Origin: Pseudomonadota bacterium | GTDB taxonomy: Bacteria > Desulfobacterota > Desulfovibrionia > Desulfovibrionales > Desulfovibrionaceae | Length of the DNA stretch: 6,126 nt | Reading direction: 5' to 3' | Assembly (NCBI GenBank): GCA_023453335.1 | Contig: JAEXTU010000260.1 | Span: 1 to 6,126, forward strand | Shown: positions 1 through 5,999 of the stretch, piece by piece | How positions within the stretch are numbered: the stretch's first letter is position 1 | How the letters are laid out: each line of letters starts with the position of its first letter | Notes under the pieces: generated by a model | The model's input: only the letters and a program-made list of their open reading frames with translations | Told to the model about the DNA's origin: nothing | Databases searched by the model: none | Made by a program: the position numbers and the translations under genes

Positions 1-819
1 GACCTCCTGGGCCTGCCCCTGGACATCCACGGCGGCGGCCAGGACCTCATCTTCCCCCACCACGAGAACGAGATCGCCCAGAGCGAGGCGGCAACCGGCA
101 AGGAACTGGCCCGGTTCTGGGTGCACAACGGGTTCGTGCAGGTGAACGCCGAGAAGATGTCCAAGAGCCTGGGCAACTTCTCCACCATCCGCGACATCCT
201 GGCCGACTACCTGCCCGAGACCCTGCGCTTCTTCCTGCTCACCAAGCACTACCGCTCGCCCGTGGACTTCACCCCGGAGAACATGGAGGAGGCGGAAAAG
301 AACCTGCGCCGCATCTACTCGGCCAAGGCGGACATGGCCGCGGCCGTGGCCGGGACCAAATGGTCCAAGAGCCCCTTCCCCCAGGAGCTGCTGGACGAGT
401 TGGCCGCGGCGGAAGCCGACTGGGCCAAGGCCATGGACGACGACCTGAACACCGCGGCCGCGCTGGGCCACGTGTTCACCCTGGTGCGGCTGGCCGGCCG
501 GGTGGCCGAGGACAAGGCCCTGCGCAAGGCCGAAGCCGCCCGCGACCTGTGGACCTGCTGCCTGCATGATTTAAATAAGTGGGGTACGGTGCTCGGCCTG
601 TTCTCGGCCGACCCCGCCGCCTTCCTGGCCCAGCTCAAGGCCGTGCGCGCCACGCGCAAGGGCATCGAACCCGCCAAGGTGGAGAGCTTGCTCCAGGCCC
701 GCCAGGAAGCCCGCAAGGCCAAGGACTTCGCCAAGTCCGACGCCCTGCGCGACGAACTGCTCGGCATGGGCGTAGAAGTGAAGGACACCCCCACCGGCCC
801 GGCCTGGGACGTGGCCTAG
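1..819 (+). CDS. cysS: Cysteinyl-tRNA synthetase, C-terminal part (5' end outside window)
   Basis: CysRS is a cytoplasmic class I synthetase that charges tRNA-Cys with cysteine using ATP. The reading frame is open from base 1 and ends at TAG 817-819, giving 272 residues of the C-terminal part. The first 40 residues carry the very conserved GGGQDLIFPHHENEIAQS stretch, whose His and Glu correspond to zinc ligands of the E. coli enzyme. The KMSKS signature, which binds ATP, is at 154-168. The rest is the helical anticodon-side region (DALR-type), ending in the usual acidic and basic helix around residues 230-260. The HIGH motif and the first zinc cysteines lie upstream of the window. One oddity is a short AT-rich run of unusual codons at about 565-579, including TTA. 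The next gene starts 7 bases after the stop. Identification is secure. Confidence 0.97.
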   Translation, partial: DLLGLPLDIHGGGQDLIFPHHENEIAQSEAATGKELARFWVHNGFVQVNAEKMSKSLGNFSTIRDILADYLPETLRFFLLTKHYRSPVDFTPENMEEAEKNLRRIYSAKADMAAAVAGTKWSKSPFPQELLDELAAAEADWAKAMDDDLNTAAALGHVFTLVRLAGRVAEDKALRKAEAARDLWTCCLHDLNKWGTVLGLFSADPAAFLAQLKAVRATRKGIEPAKVESLLQARQEARKAKDFAKSDALRDELLGMGVEVKDTPTGPAWDVA

Positions 820-826
820 CGATGAG

Positions 827-1939
827 ATGAACCTCGTATATGGAATAAAAGAAGGCAGGGTTTTTCATATAAGCGAGGTACCTAAAGGCCTTGCGTGTGG
901 GTGCTTTTGTCCAGAGTGCAACAGCGCACTAGTTGCCAAGAAAGGCAACATTTTGTGTCATCATTTCTCTCATTACAATGGAGATGAATGTAATACTGCA
1001 CCAGAAACAGCCTTGCATTTGCTTGCAAAGCAAATAATCTCTGAAGAATCATGTCTTGTCATCCCTCCAGTAACCTATGGCTCACAAACATTATTTGCTC
1101 CTAAGTTAATTAGATTTGGCAGAATAATAAAAGAACAGCCGATAAATGACATCAAACCAGACATTGTAGCTACATATAATAATACCCCAATTTTTGTTGA
1201 AATATTAGTAACCCACAAGGTGGACGAGAATAAAATTAATAAAATTAGGCAATTGAATATCTCTTCAATCGAAATTGATCTTTCTAATATTTCAAGAGAG
1301 CTAGACAAAGAATCGTTAAAGAATATTGTCCTGAATGATGAACCAAGAAAATGGTTATACAACAAAAAAATTGATCAATTACTAAAGAAAATTGAAGCTA
1401 ATACAAGAAAGATTAAAATAACAATAGACACATCCCTATATTGTTTTTATAAAGATGATAGGTTAATCAGAAAAATAGACAGCAGTAATCATATTTTTGG
1501 CTGCTTGTGCTACAATTGTGAATTTTGCCTGAATATTTCTTGCAAATTCGAGCACAGACACCTGGAAGGGAATTCAATTCCTATTGTATATTGCGCTGCA
1601 CATCTAGGCATTTCATTAAATAATATCAACAAATTGATACATCAAGACCATATTAAAAGAAAAAAATTTAAATGTTTCAAAAACATTGATGCTGGAATCG
1701 ATTATAGCGAGAAATATAAAACATATCTTCCTAGCATTTTTTATTTGTGGGAAGAGGGATTGTGGACGCGCAGCCCAGAAAGAGCAACATATTTAGAATT
1801 AAATGCCATCTATGGAAACTTATTACCAATTGGTAGTAACGGCTTATTTTTTGACCACAGAGATTTACTAAATGGAGATGTTTCTTTATATGAAGAGATT
1901 GAACTACCACAACAACTATCCAAAACCATAGTATTCTGA
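827..1939 (+). CDS. CoiA-like family protein (putative zinc-finger nuclease), AT-rich
   Basis: This 370-residue protein resembles the competence protein CoiA family. CoiA is needed for transformation in streptococci and is predicted to be a nuclease; the role here is unknown. Residues 24-64 form a Cys/His module: C24, C26, C28-x2-C31, H45-H46-F-S-H49, C55, E60 and H64, the order typical of CoiA N-termini. Residues 111-152 look like a restriction-endonuclease-type core: PD at 111-112, then VEILVTHK at 124-131, then a strand ending EIDLS. The position usually filled by Q or K after the Glu (ExQ/K) is L127, so activity is uncertain. The segment DEPRKWLYN (171-179) follows. The C-terminal half holds a second cluster: C206, C226, C228, C231, C234, C239, H243, C256, H259 and C283. 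No signal peptide or membrane segment is visible. The ATG at 827 has no strong Shine-Dalgarno sequence and sits 7 bases after cysS, so it probably depends on cysS transcription. Base and codon use are far more AT-rich than on either side, which suggests horizontal acquisition. The ORF is intact. Confidence 0.85.
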   Translation: MNLVYGIKEGRVFHISEVPKGLACGCFCPECNSALVAKKGNILCHHFSHYNGDECNTAPETALHLLAKQIISEESCLVIPPVTYGSQTLFAPKLIRFGRIIKEQPINDIKPDIVATYNNTPIFVEILVTHKVDENKINKIRQLNISSIEIDLSNISRELDKESLKNIVLNDEPRKWLYNKKIDQLLKKIEANTRKIKITIDTSLYCFYKDDRLIRKIDSSNHIFGCLCYNCEFCLNISCKFEHRHLEGNSIPIVYCAAHLGISLNNINKLIHQDHIKRKKFKCFKNIDAGIDYSEKYKTYLPSIFYLWEEGLWTRSPERATYLELNAIYGNLLPIGSNGLFFDHRDLLNGDVSLYEEIELPQQLSKTIVF

Positions 1940-1980
1940 TATTAATAGCAATTGAAATAAACAAAATCTCCCTATTAATA
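1940..1980. repeat. 9-bp inverted repeat in the convergent intergenic space
   Basis: TATTAATAG at 1940-1948 is matched by its reverse complement CTATTAATA at 1972-1980, with a 23-base spacer. The first arm starts immediately after the stop codon of the CoiA-like gene. The stem would hold a single G-C pair. It is followed on the plus strand only by CTCTTTCT rather than a real T-run, so it is at best a weak terminator. In DNA this AT-rich a chance match is plausible. The remaining bases to 2018 hold A-runs and no stable hairpin. Confidence 0.35.
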
Positions 1981-2018
1981 CTCTTTCTAAAAAAACAGTA
2001 AATCAAACAATAAAAATT

Positions 2019-3380
2019 CTACTTCTTCCCGAACAGCACCTTCTGCAAGTCCGCCACCGTGGCCACCGGGTGGCTGCCCACGCCGCCCGGGGAGGCGGCC
2101 GGGTGCAGGATGGGGGAGAGGCCCAGGCGCTGGGCCTGCTTCATGCGGGCCTCGTGGCCCGAGACCGGGCGGATCTGGCCGTTCAGGTCCACCTCGCCCC
2201 ACAGGCAGGCGTTCTCGGGCAGGGGGCGGTCGTAGAACGAGGACAGCACCGCCGCGGCCAGGCCGGCGTCCATGCCGGGATCGTCCAGGCGCAGGCCAGC
2301 CCCGATCTTGGCGTAGATGTCCGCCTGGCCGAAATTGAGGTTCAGGCGCTTCTCCAGCACGGCCAGGAGCAGATGCAGCCGGTTGGTGTCCAGGCCCAGG
2401 GCGGTCCTGCGGGGCATGGCCAGGAAGGAGCGCGCGGCCAGGGCCTGCACCTCCACGGCAAAGGGCCGCTGCCCGTCCACCGCCACCACCAGGGCCGCGC
2501 CCGGCAGGCCGGGGTCGCGGTCCTGCAGGAAAAAGGTCGACGGGTCGTCCACCACGGTGAGGCCGCCGGCCTCCATGCGCAGGACCAGCACCTCCTGGCC
2601 CGGGCCGAAGCGGTTCTTGAGCACCCGGAAGATGCGGAAATGGTGGCGGCGGTCGCCCTCCAGGGAGAGCACCGTGTCCACCATGTGTTCGAGCAGTTTC
2701 GGCCCGGCGATCTGGCCGTCCTTGGTCACGTGGCCCACCAGCAGCAGCACCGCCCCGCTCTGCTTGGCCTGTTCCACCAAGCCGAAGGCCACGGCCCGCA
2801 CCTGGGACACGCTGCCGGGCAGGCCCTCGGCCGCGTCGGTGGCCATGGTCTGCACCGAGTCCGCTACCAGCAGGTCGGGCCGCACCCCGTTCAGCGGGGC
2901 CAAGGCGGCCATGGCGTCCTCGGCCCGGGTGGTGGCCAGGGCGGGCATGGCGTCGGCGGGCAGGCCCAGGCGCTTGGCCCGGCCGCCCAGCTGGGCCAGG
3001 GACTCCTCGGCCGAGACGTAGACCGCGGTCTTGCCCTGTTTGGCCAGGTTGCCGGCCAACTGGAGCAGGAGCGTGGATTTGCCGATGCCCGGCTCGCCGG
3101 CCAGGAGCACGGCCTGGCCGGACACCAGCCCGCCGCCCAGGGCGGCGTCCAGGGCCGGGATGCCCGTTGAGAGGCAGGCGCACTCCTCGGCCAGGGCCGA
3201 GGCCAGGGACGCGGGCACGGCCGCCGATGTCGAGGCGCGGGGGCGGGAGGCGGCCACCGGGGGCGGCGCGGCCTCCTCGACCAGGGTGTTCCAGTCCCCG
3301 CAGCGGGGGCACTGGCCCTGCCAGGTGCGGGACTCGGCTCCGCACGCGGAGCAGCGGAATACCTGACGGGGTTTGGCCAC
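2019..3380 (-). CDS. radA: DNA repair and recombination protein RadA
   Basis: RadA (Sms) is a RecA-like hexameric ATPase that helps branch migration and D-loop extension during recombinational repair and, in transformable bacteria, natural transformation. The 453-residue length is normal. An N-terminal zinc finger has C10-x2-C13 and C24-x2-C27 around the typical W20-Q-G-Q-C motif. Walker A is GEPGIGKST at 95-103, Walker B ends at D174 (LLVADS), and the RadA-specific KNRFG motif is at 255-259. The C-terminal part is the Lon-protease-like domain, with DTNRLHLLLAVLEKR near residues 341-355 and GEVDLNGQIRPV near 395-406. The start is GTG at 3380, chosen because MAKPRQ followed by the finger matches family N-termini. 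It lies 3 bases after the stop of the upstream gene, with no clear Shine-Dalgarno sequence, which suggests translational coupling. It is the last gene of the minus-strand series and converges with the CoiA-like gene. Confidence 0.98.
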   Translation of the reverse strand: MAKPRQVFRCSACGAESRTWQGQCPRCGDWNTLVEEAAPPPVAASRPRASTSAAVPASLASALAEECACLSTGIPALDAALGGGLVSGQAVLLAGEPGIGKSTLLLQLAGNLAKQGKTAVYVSAEESLAQLGGRAKRLGLPADAMPALATTRAEDAMAALAPLNGVRPDLLVADSVQTMATDAAEGLPGSVSQVRAVAFGLVEQAKQSGAVLLLVGHVTKDGQIAGPKLLEHMVDTVLSLEGDRRHHFRIFRVLKNRFGPGQEVLVLRMEAGGLTVVDDPSTFFLQDRDPGLPGAALVVAVDGQRPFAVEVQALAARSFLAMPRRTALGLDTNRLHLLLAVLEKRLNLNFGQADIYAKIGAGLRLDDPGMDAGLAAAVLSSFYDRPLPENACLWGEVDLNGQIRPVSGHEARMKQAQRLGLSPILHPAASPGGVGSHPVATVADLQKVLFGKK

Positions 3381-3383
3381 AGG

Positions 3384-4370
3384 CTACTGCTTGGGCGGGT
3401 CCTTGACCTCGACCACCTTGACCACGAACTCGGCCACGGTCTCCGGGGTCTTGGCCATGGCCACCATGAAGGGCACCTCGGCCTTGGGCAGGACGTTCAT
3501 GTTGTTGGCCGCAATGCCCGTCTCGCTGGCCAGGCCGGCCTGGATCTTGTCCCACTCCAGGATCTGGAGGTTGTAGAGGGACAGCACGTTGCCCGCCACT
3601 GCGCGCTGGCTGGCCACCATCTGGCCCGAGGCGTCAAAGAGCCCCACCTCCACGGTGATGAGCTCCTTGGGCACGTCGAAATCGTTGACGGCCGAGCCCT
3701 CCACCACGAAGATCCGGCCCACCTTCTCGTTGTCCACGTAGTACTGGCGGATCTTGTCCAGGGTGATGTTCTCCACCTGGGACTGGGCGGCGGGCTTGCC
3801 CGCGGCGGGCTCCTCGGCCTTGGGCTTGCCGCCCAGGCCGGGCACCAGGCCGGGCTTGAAGAAATAGAGGCCCCCGGCCGCGGCCAGGAGCAGGAACACC
3901 CCGGCGGCGATGCCGATGACGAGGCCCTTCTTCTTGCCGCCGCCGGCCGCCTTGTCCTTCTTCTTTTTCTTGGCCGTGCCGTCCAGGGAGAACCCGCCGT
4001 CCAGGCTCATGCCCCCGCCGCCGTTCTTGGCCGGGGCCTCCTCGCCGGAAAGCTCCTCGGCCGAGGCCGAGGCCAGGTCGTCGGGTATCTCATAGCCGCC
4101 CTTGGCGGGCGCGGCGGCGGACGCGGCGCCCTCCTCGGGATCGTTCAGGTCGTTCAGGGCCGCGGCGAACTGGGATCCGCCACCGGAATCGCCGGCATCG
4201 CCGGAGTCGCCGAACAGGTCGTCGAGGTCGTGGTCATGGACTGCCGCGGACGGCTTCTCCGCCAGGAACCGGTGCTCACAGACCGTGCACTTCACCTGTC
4301 GGCCGCCCTCGGGAACCAGGGAGTCGTCCAGGTTGTACGTGGTCTTGCAGTTCGGGCATTCGACGATCAT
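3384..4370 (-). CDS. Membrane-anchored zinc-ribbon protein with DUF3426-like C-terminal domain
   Basis: The function is unknown. This 328-residue protein has three visible parts. Residues 1-38 are an MJ0042-type zinc ribbon with C5-x2-C8 and C28-x2-C31, expected in the cytoplasm. Residues 40-148 are a low-complexity linker rich in Asp, Gly, Ala and Ser, with an acidic stretch near 47-62 and lysine clusters at 134-138 and 146-148. Residues 149-171 form one hydrophobic membrane helix; the lysines before it predict an inside N-terminus by the positive-inside rule. A Lys/Pro/Ala-rich spacer leads to residues 199-322, a beta-rich domain containing VGRIFVVEGSAVNDFDVPKE, as in DUF3426 proteins, which would face the periplasm. 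Such architecture is common in deltaproteobacteria and could link a cytoplasmic finger to an envelope domain; that is inference. The ATG at 4370 has GAGGGG just upstream. It sits between hpt and radA and its stop lies 3 bases before the radA start. Confidence 0.85.
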   Translation of the reverse strand: MIVECPNCKTTYNLDDSLVPEGGRQVKCTVCEHRFLAEKPSAAVHDHDLDDLFGDSGDAGDSGGGSQFAAALNDLNDPEEGAASAAAPAKGGYEIPDDLASASAEELSGEEAPAKNGGGGMSLDGGFSLDGTAKKKKKDKAAGGGKKKGLVIGIAAGVFLLLAAAGGLYFFKPGLVPGLGGKPKAEEPAAGKPAAQSQVENITLDKIRQYYVDNEKVGRIFVVEGSAVNDFDVPKELITVEVGLFDASGQMVASQRAVAGNVLSLYNLQILEWDKIQAGLASETGIAANNMNVLPKAEVPFMVAMAKTPETVAEFVVKVVEVKDPPKQ

Positions 4371-4372
4371 GG

Positions 4373-4378
4373 CCCCTC
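4373..4378 (-). promoter_or_regulatory. Ribosome binding site of the zinc-ribbon/DUF3426 gene
   Basis: GAGGGG on the minus strand ends 2 bases before the ATG at 4370. Its GAGG core is 4 bases from the start, slightly close but usable. The remainder of the 46-base gap to the hpt stop is GC-rich and shows no promoter that I can defend. Confidence 0.55.
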
Positions 4379-4416
4379 GCAGGGATGCCCGGCAGCCGTG
4401 GCCGCGGGCGGTTCGG

Positions 4417-4944
4417 TCACTCGAGCGTCAACTCGTAGATGCCTCTAAGCTCCCGGTAGCGCTCGGCATAGTCCATGCCGAACCCGACCAGAAATCCTTT
4501 TTTCAGGTGGAAGCCGGGAAAGTCAACCGCCAGGTCCACCTCGCGGCGCTCGAACTTGTCCACCAGGGAGGTCAGGGCCAGTTCCCTGGGGTTGCGCTCC
4601 CGGAAGGTGCGCATGAGGAAATCGGCCGAATGGCCGGTGTCCACGATGTCCTCCACCACCAGCACGTTGCGGCCGGCCAGGGAGGTCTCCACGTCCTTGG
4701 AGAAGACCTGGTGCTTGCCCCGGCTGGTGCCGTCGCCGTAGCTGGACAGGCGCACGAACTCCACGGACACGTCCAGGTCCAGGTGCCGCACCAGGTCGGC
4801 GAAATAGAGAAAGGCGCCCTTGAGCACGCAGACCGCCACCAGGGGCTGGCCGCAGAAGCGGGAGGTTATCTCGCGGCCCACTTCGGCAATGCGCGCCTGG
4901 ACCGCCTCCGGGGCGATGACTTCGGTGAGGAGCGGCTCCTGCAT
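4417..4944 (-). CDS. hpt: Hypoxanthine phosphoribosyltransferase
   Basis: This cytoplasmic purine-salvage enzyme joins hypoxanthine (often also guanine) to PRPP, giving IMP or GMP plus pyrophosphate. The 175-residue product has the family signatures in order: the VLKGAF loop at 40-45, the flexible-loop segment RLSSYG at 65-70, the PRPP-binding motif VLVVEDIVDTG at 94-104, the base-contacting segment LVDKFERR at 127-134 with K130, and the late VGFGMDYAERYREL at 153-166. The frame is open further upstream to an ATG at 4989. I place the start at ATG 4944 because the protein then begins in the usual way and AAGGTG lies 7 bases upstream, whereas the extra 15 residues look like translated intergenic sequence. 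It follows argA by 61 bases and precedes the zinc-ribbon gene by 46. TGA stop at 4417-4419. Confidence 0.95.
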   Translation of the reverse strand: MQEPLLTEVIAPEAVQARIAEVGREITSRFCGQPLVAVCVLKGAFLYFADLVRHLDLDVSVEFVRLSSYGDGTSRGKHQVFSKDVETSLAGRNVLVVEDIVDTGHSADFLMRTFRERNPRELALTSLVDKFERREVDLAVDFPGFHLKKGFLVGFGMDYAERYRELRGIYELTLE

Positions 4945-4951
4945 GGGCCGG

Positions 4952-4957
4952 CACCTT
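4952..4957 (-). promoter_or_regulatory. Ribosome binding site deciding the hpt start
   Basis: AAGGTG on the minus strand lies 7 bases upstream of the ATG at 4944. It matches the anti-Shine-Dalgarno complement AAGGAG in five of six positions. This supports the shorter hpt start over the in-frame ATG at 4989. Confidence 0.6.
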
Positions 4958-4975
4958 ATCCCATCGGAGCCTGGG

Positions 4976-5001
4976 CCGCAACGCCGCAACCAGGCCGCAA
5001 C
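4976..5001. repeat. Three copies of CCGCAAC between argA and hpt
   Basis: CCGCAAC occurs at 4976-4982, 4984-4990 and 4995-5001 on the plus strand (GTTGCGG on the coding strand), with steps of 8 and 11 bases. They fill the 5' half of the 61-base argA-hpt gap, just after the argA stop. They could be a small protein-binding site or simply GC-rich chance repetition. No hairpin is formed. Confidence 0.4.
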
Positions 5002-5005
5002 AGCC

Positions 5006-5473
5006 CTAGAACTCGATCAACATGGCGGTTTCGTCGCAGCCCGGAAACTTGGGGCAGTTCAGGCAGTCGGCCCAGACCTTCTGGGGCAGGACCTCCTTGT
5101 CCACCACCCGGAAGCCCAGGCGCGCGAAGAAATCCACCTGGTAGGTCAAGGTGAAGACCCTGAACAGCCCCAGGGTCACGGCCTCGGACTGGCAGGCCTC
5201 CACCAGGCGCTTGCCCCAGCCCCGGCCGCGGAACTCCTCGGCGATGGCCAGGGAGCGGACCTCGGCGATGTCCTCCCAGGTGATGGCCAGGGCGCAACAC
5301 CCCACCACAGTCTCGACGTCGCGGTCGGCCAGCACGAAGAAGTCGCGCAGCTGCCTGTAGAGGTCGGACAGGGACCGCGGCAGGAGCAGGCCCATGCCGC
5401 CGCTGTGCATGAGCAGGCCATGGATGGCCTTCACGTCCGGCACCCGGGCCTTGCGGATGTAGAAATCGGCCAC
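5006..5473 (-). CDS. argA: Short-form N-acetylglutamate synthase-like N-acetyltransferase (ArgA-type GNAT)
   Basis: This 155-residue GNAT protein probably acetylates glutamate with acetyl-CoA, the first step of arginine synthesis, in the cytoplasm. The N-terminus (IRKARVPDVKAIHGLL, then RSLSDLYRQLRDFFV) and the segment VVGCCALAITWEDIAEVRSLAI are close in pattern to the short ArgA enzymes of actinobacteria and deltaproteobacteria, which lack the kinase-like domain of E. coli ArgA. The acetyl-CoA loop is R82-G-R-G-W-G87, and FFARLGF at 115-121 is the typical late GNAT motif. The C-terminus has C137-x2-C140-P-x4-C146-D-E, a possible metal or redox site absent from ordinary GNATs. The GTG start at 5473 is 2 bases after the tlpA stop, so coupling is likely; no good Shine-Dalgarno sequence is visible. 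Glutamate as substrate is inferred from family resemblance, and another amino-acid acceptor is possible. Confidence 0.82.
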   Translation of the reverse strand: MADFYIRKARVPDVKAIHGLLMHSGGMGLLLPRSLSDLYRQLRDFFVLADRDVETVVGCCALAITWEDIAEVRSLAIAEEFRGRGWGKRLVEACQSEAVTLGLFRVFTLTYQVDFFARLGFRVVDKEVLPQKVWADCLNCPKFPGCDETAMLIEF

Positions 5474-5475
5474 GG

Positions 5476-5952
5476 CTATTTCGCCAGGAGGCCGTCCACC
5501 ATCCGGTGCAGGTCCTGGCTGGGAGTCAGGCCTTCGCGGATGTGGACCAGGCTGCCCGACCGGTCGTAGACCATGAGCCGGGGTATGGTTGACACCTGGA
5601 ACATGCGGGGCAAGTCGTCGCTGGCCCGGCCCACGGGATAGTTCAGGGGCAGCTTCTTGAGAAAGGCGTCAAGGGCCTTCTGGTCCTCGTCCACCGATAT
5701 CCCGAAGATGGCCACCTGGCTCTCGGGGTAGGCGGTGCGCAGGTTAATGAGCTCGGGCACCTCCACCCTGCACGGCGCGCACCAGGTGGCCCAGAAATTG
5801 ACCACCACCACCTTGCCCTTGGCCGCGCCGATGGCGGCGTGGAGGTCCAGGGGCCGGACCGTGGCGGGAAGTCCTGCTGACGCGGGCAGGCACAACGAGC
5901 CGAGCAGCAGGGCCGCGGCGGCCAGGAGGAGGAGCGGACGGCGTTTCAGCAT
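5476..5952 (-). CDS. TlpA/ResA-like thioredoxin-fold protein, exported
   Basis: This is a thiol-disulfide oxidoreductase of the TlpA/ResA type, expected in the periplasm, where such proteins reduce or exchange disulfides, for example in cytochrome c maturation. The partner here is unknown. From ATG 5952 the product is 158 residues. Residues 1-26 form a clear signal peptide: KRR, then a Leu/Ala core, then a likely cleavage after PASA. The active site is WC58-A-P-C61 in VVVNFWATWCAPCRVEVPEL, and the cis-proline is P124 in STIPRLMVYD. The frame extends upstream to ATGs at 5967 and 5976 and to a TTG at 6003 that overlaps the stop of the preceding gene. I chose 5952 because it gives the most normal signal peptide and has a weak GAGAG 8 bases upstream (5961-5965); the longer versions only add unusual residues. 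C21 is not a lipobox cysteine, since Leu precedes it. Confidence 0.9.
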   Translation of the reverse strand: MLKRRPLLLLAAAALLLGSLCLPASAGLPATVRPLDLHAAIGAAKGKVVVVNFWATWCAPCRVEVPELINLRTAYPESQVAIFGISVDEDQKALDAFLKKLPLNYPVGRASDDLPRMFQVSTIPRLMVYDRSGSLVHIREGLTPSQDLHRMVDGLLAK

Positions 5953-5999
5953 GGCGGAAGCTCTCATGGGGGACATGATGGGGCCAGCGGGGCCGGGCG

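Larger units (their letters stand above)
827..2018. other. AT-rich compositional island between cysS and radA
   Basis: Composition changes abruptly here. Hand counts give 16 G+C in 60 bases at 1201-1260 and 7 in 38 at 1981-2018, against 45 in 60 at 2101-2160 inside radA. The left edge lies within a few bases of the cysS stop (817-819). The right edge coincides with the radA stop (2019-2021), so neither flanking gene is damaged. The island holds the CoiA-like gene and 79 non-coding bases. No transposase, integrase, tRNA, flanking inverted repeats or convincing target duplication is visible. It is therefore best described as foreign DNA of unknown entry route placed between two convergent genes. 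Confidence 0.8.

Noticed and set aside
1075..1365. Minus-strand frame inside the CoiA-like gene, 96 codons
   Set aside because: It lies wholly within a gene with clear family motifs; a chance frame with no own signal.
1731..2006. Minus-strand frame across the end of the CoiA-like gene and the gap, possible small gene
   Set aside because: It overlaps the real gene for most of its length, has no ribosome binding site that I can defend and no recognisable domain.
815..2030. Target-site duplication or terminal inverted repeats at the island edges
   Set aside because: I compared the sequence around 815-835 with 2005-2030 and found no convincing matching direct or inverted repeats.
2070..3170. 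Long plus-strand open frame antisense to radA, 366 codons
   Set aside because: Composition is dominated by Gly, Gln, His and Ala with no motif, and radA on the other strand explains the conservation.
1987..3555. Long open frame on the minus strand overlapping radA, 522 codons
   Set aside because: It is a frame-shifted reading of radA, rich in Gly, Pro, Arg and Ala with no domain; long shadow frames are expected in DNA this GC-rich.
4102..5154. Plus-strand open frame across the zinc-ribbon gene, hpt and argA
   Set aside because: It runs antisense to three genes with clear motifs and has no recognisable domain of its own.
5887..5901. Lipoprotein signal (lipobox) in the TlpA-like protein around C21
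   Set aside because: The residue before the cysteine is Leu, which is not accepted in a lipobox; cleavage after PASA is the better reading.
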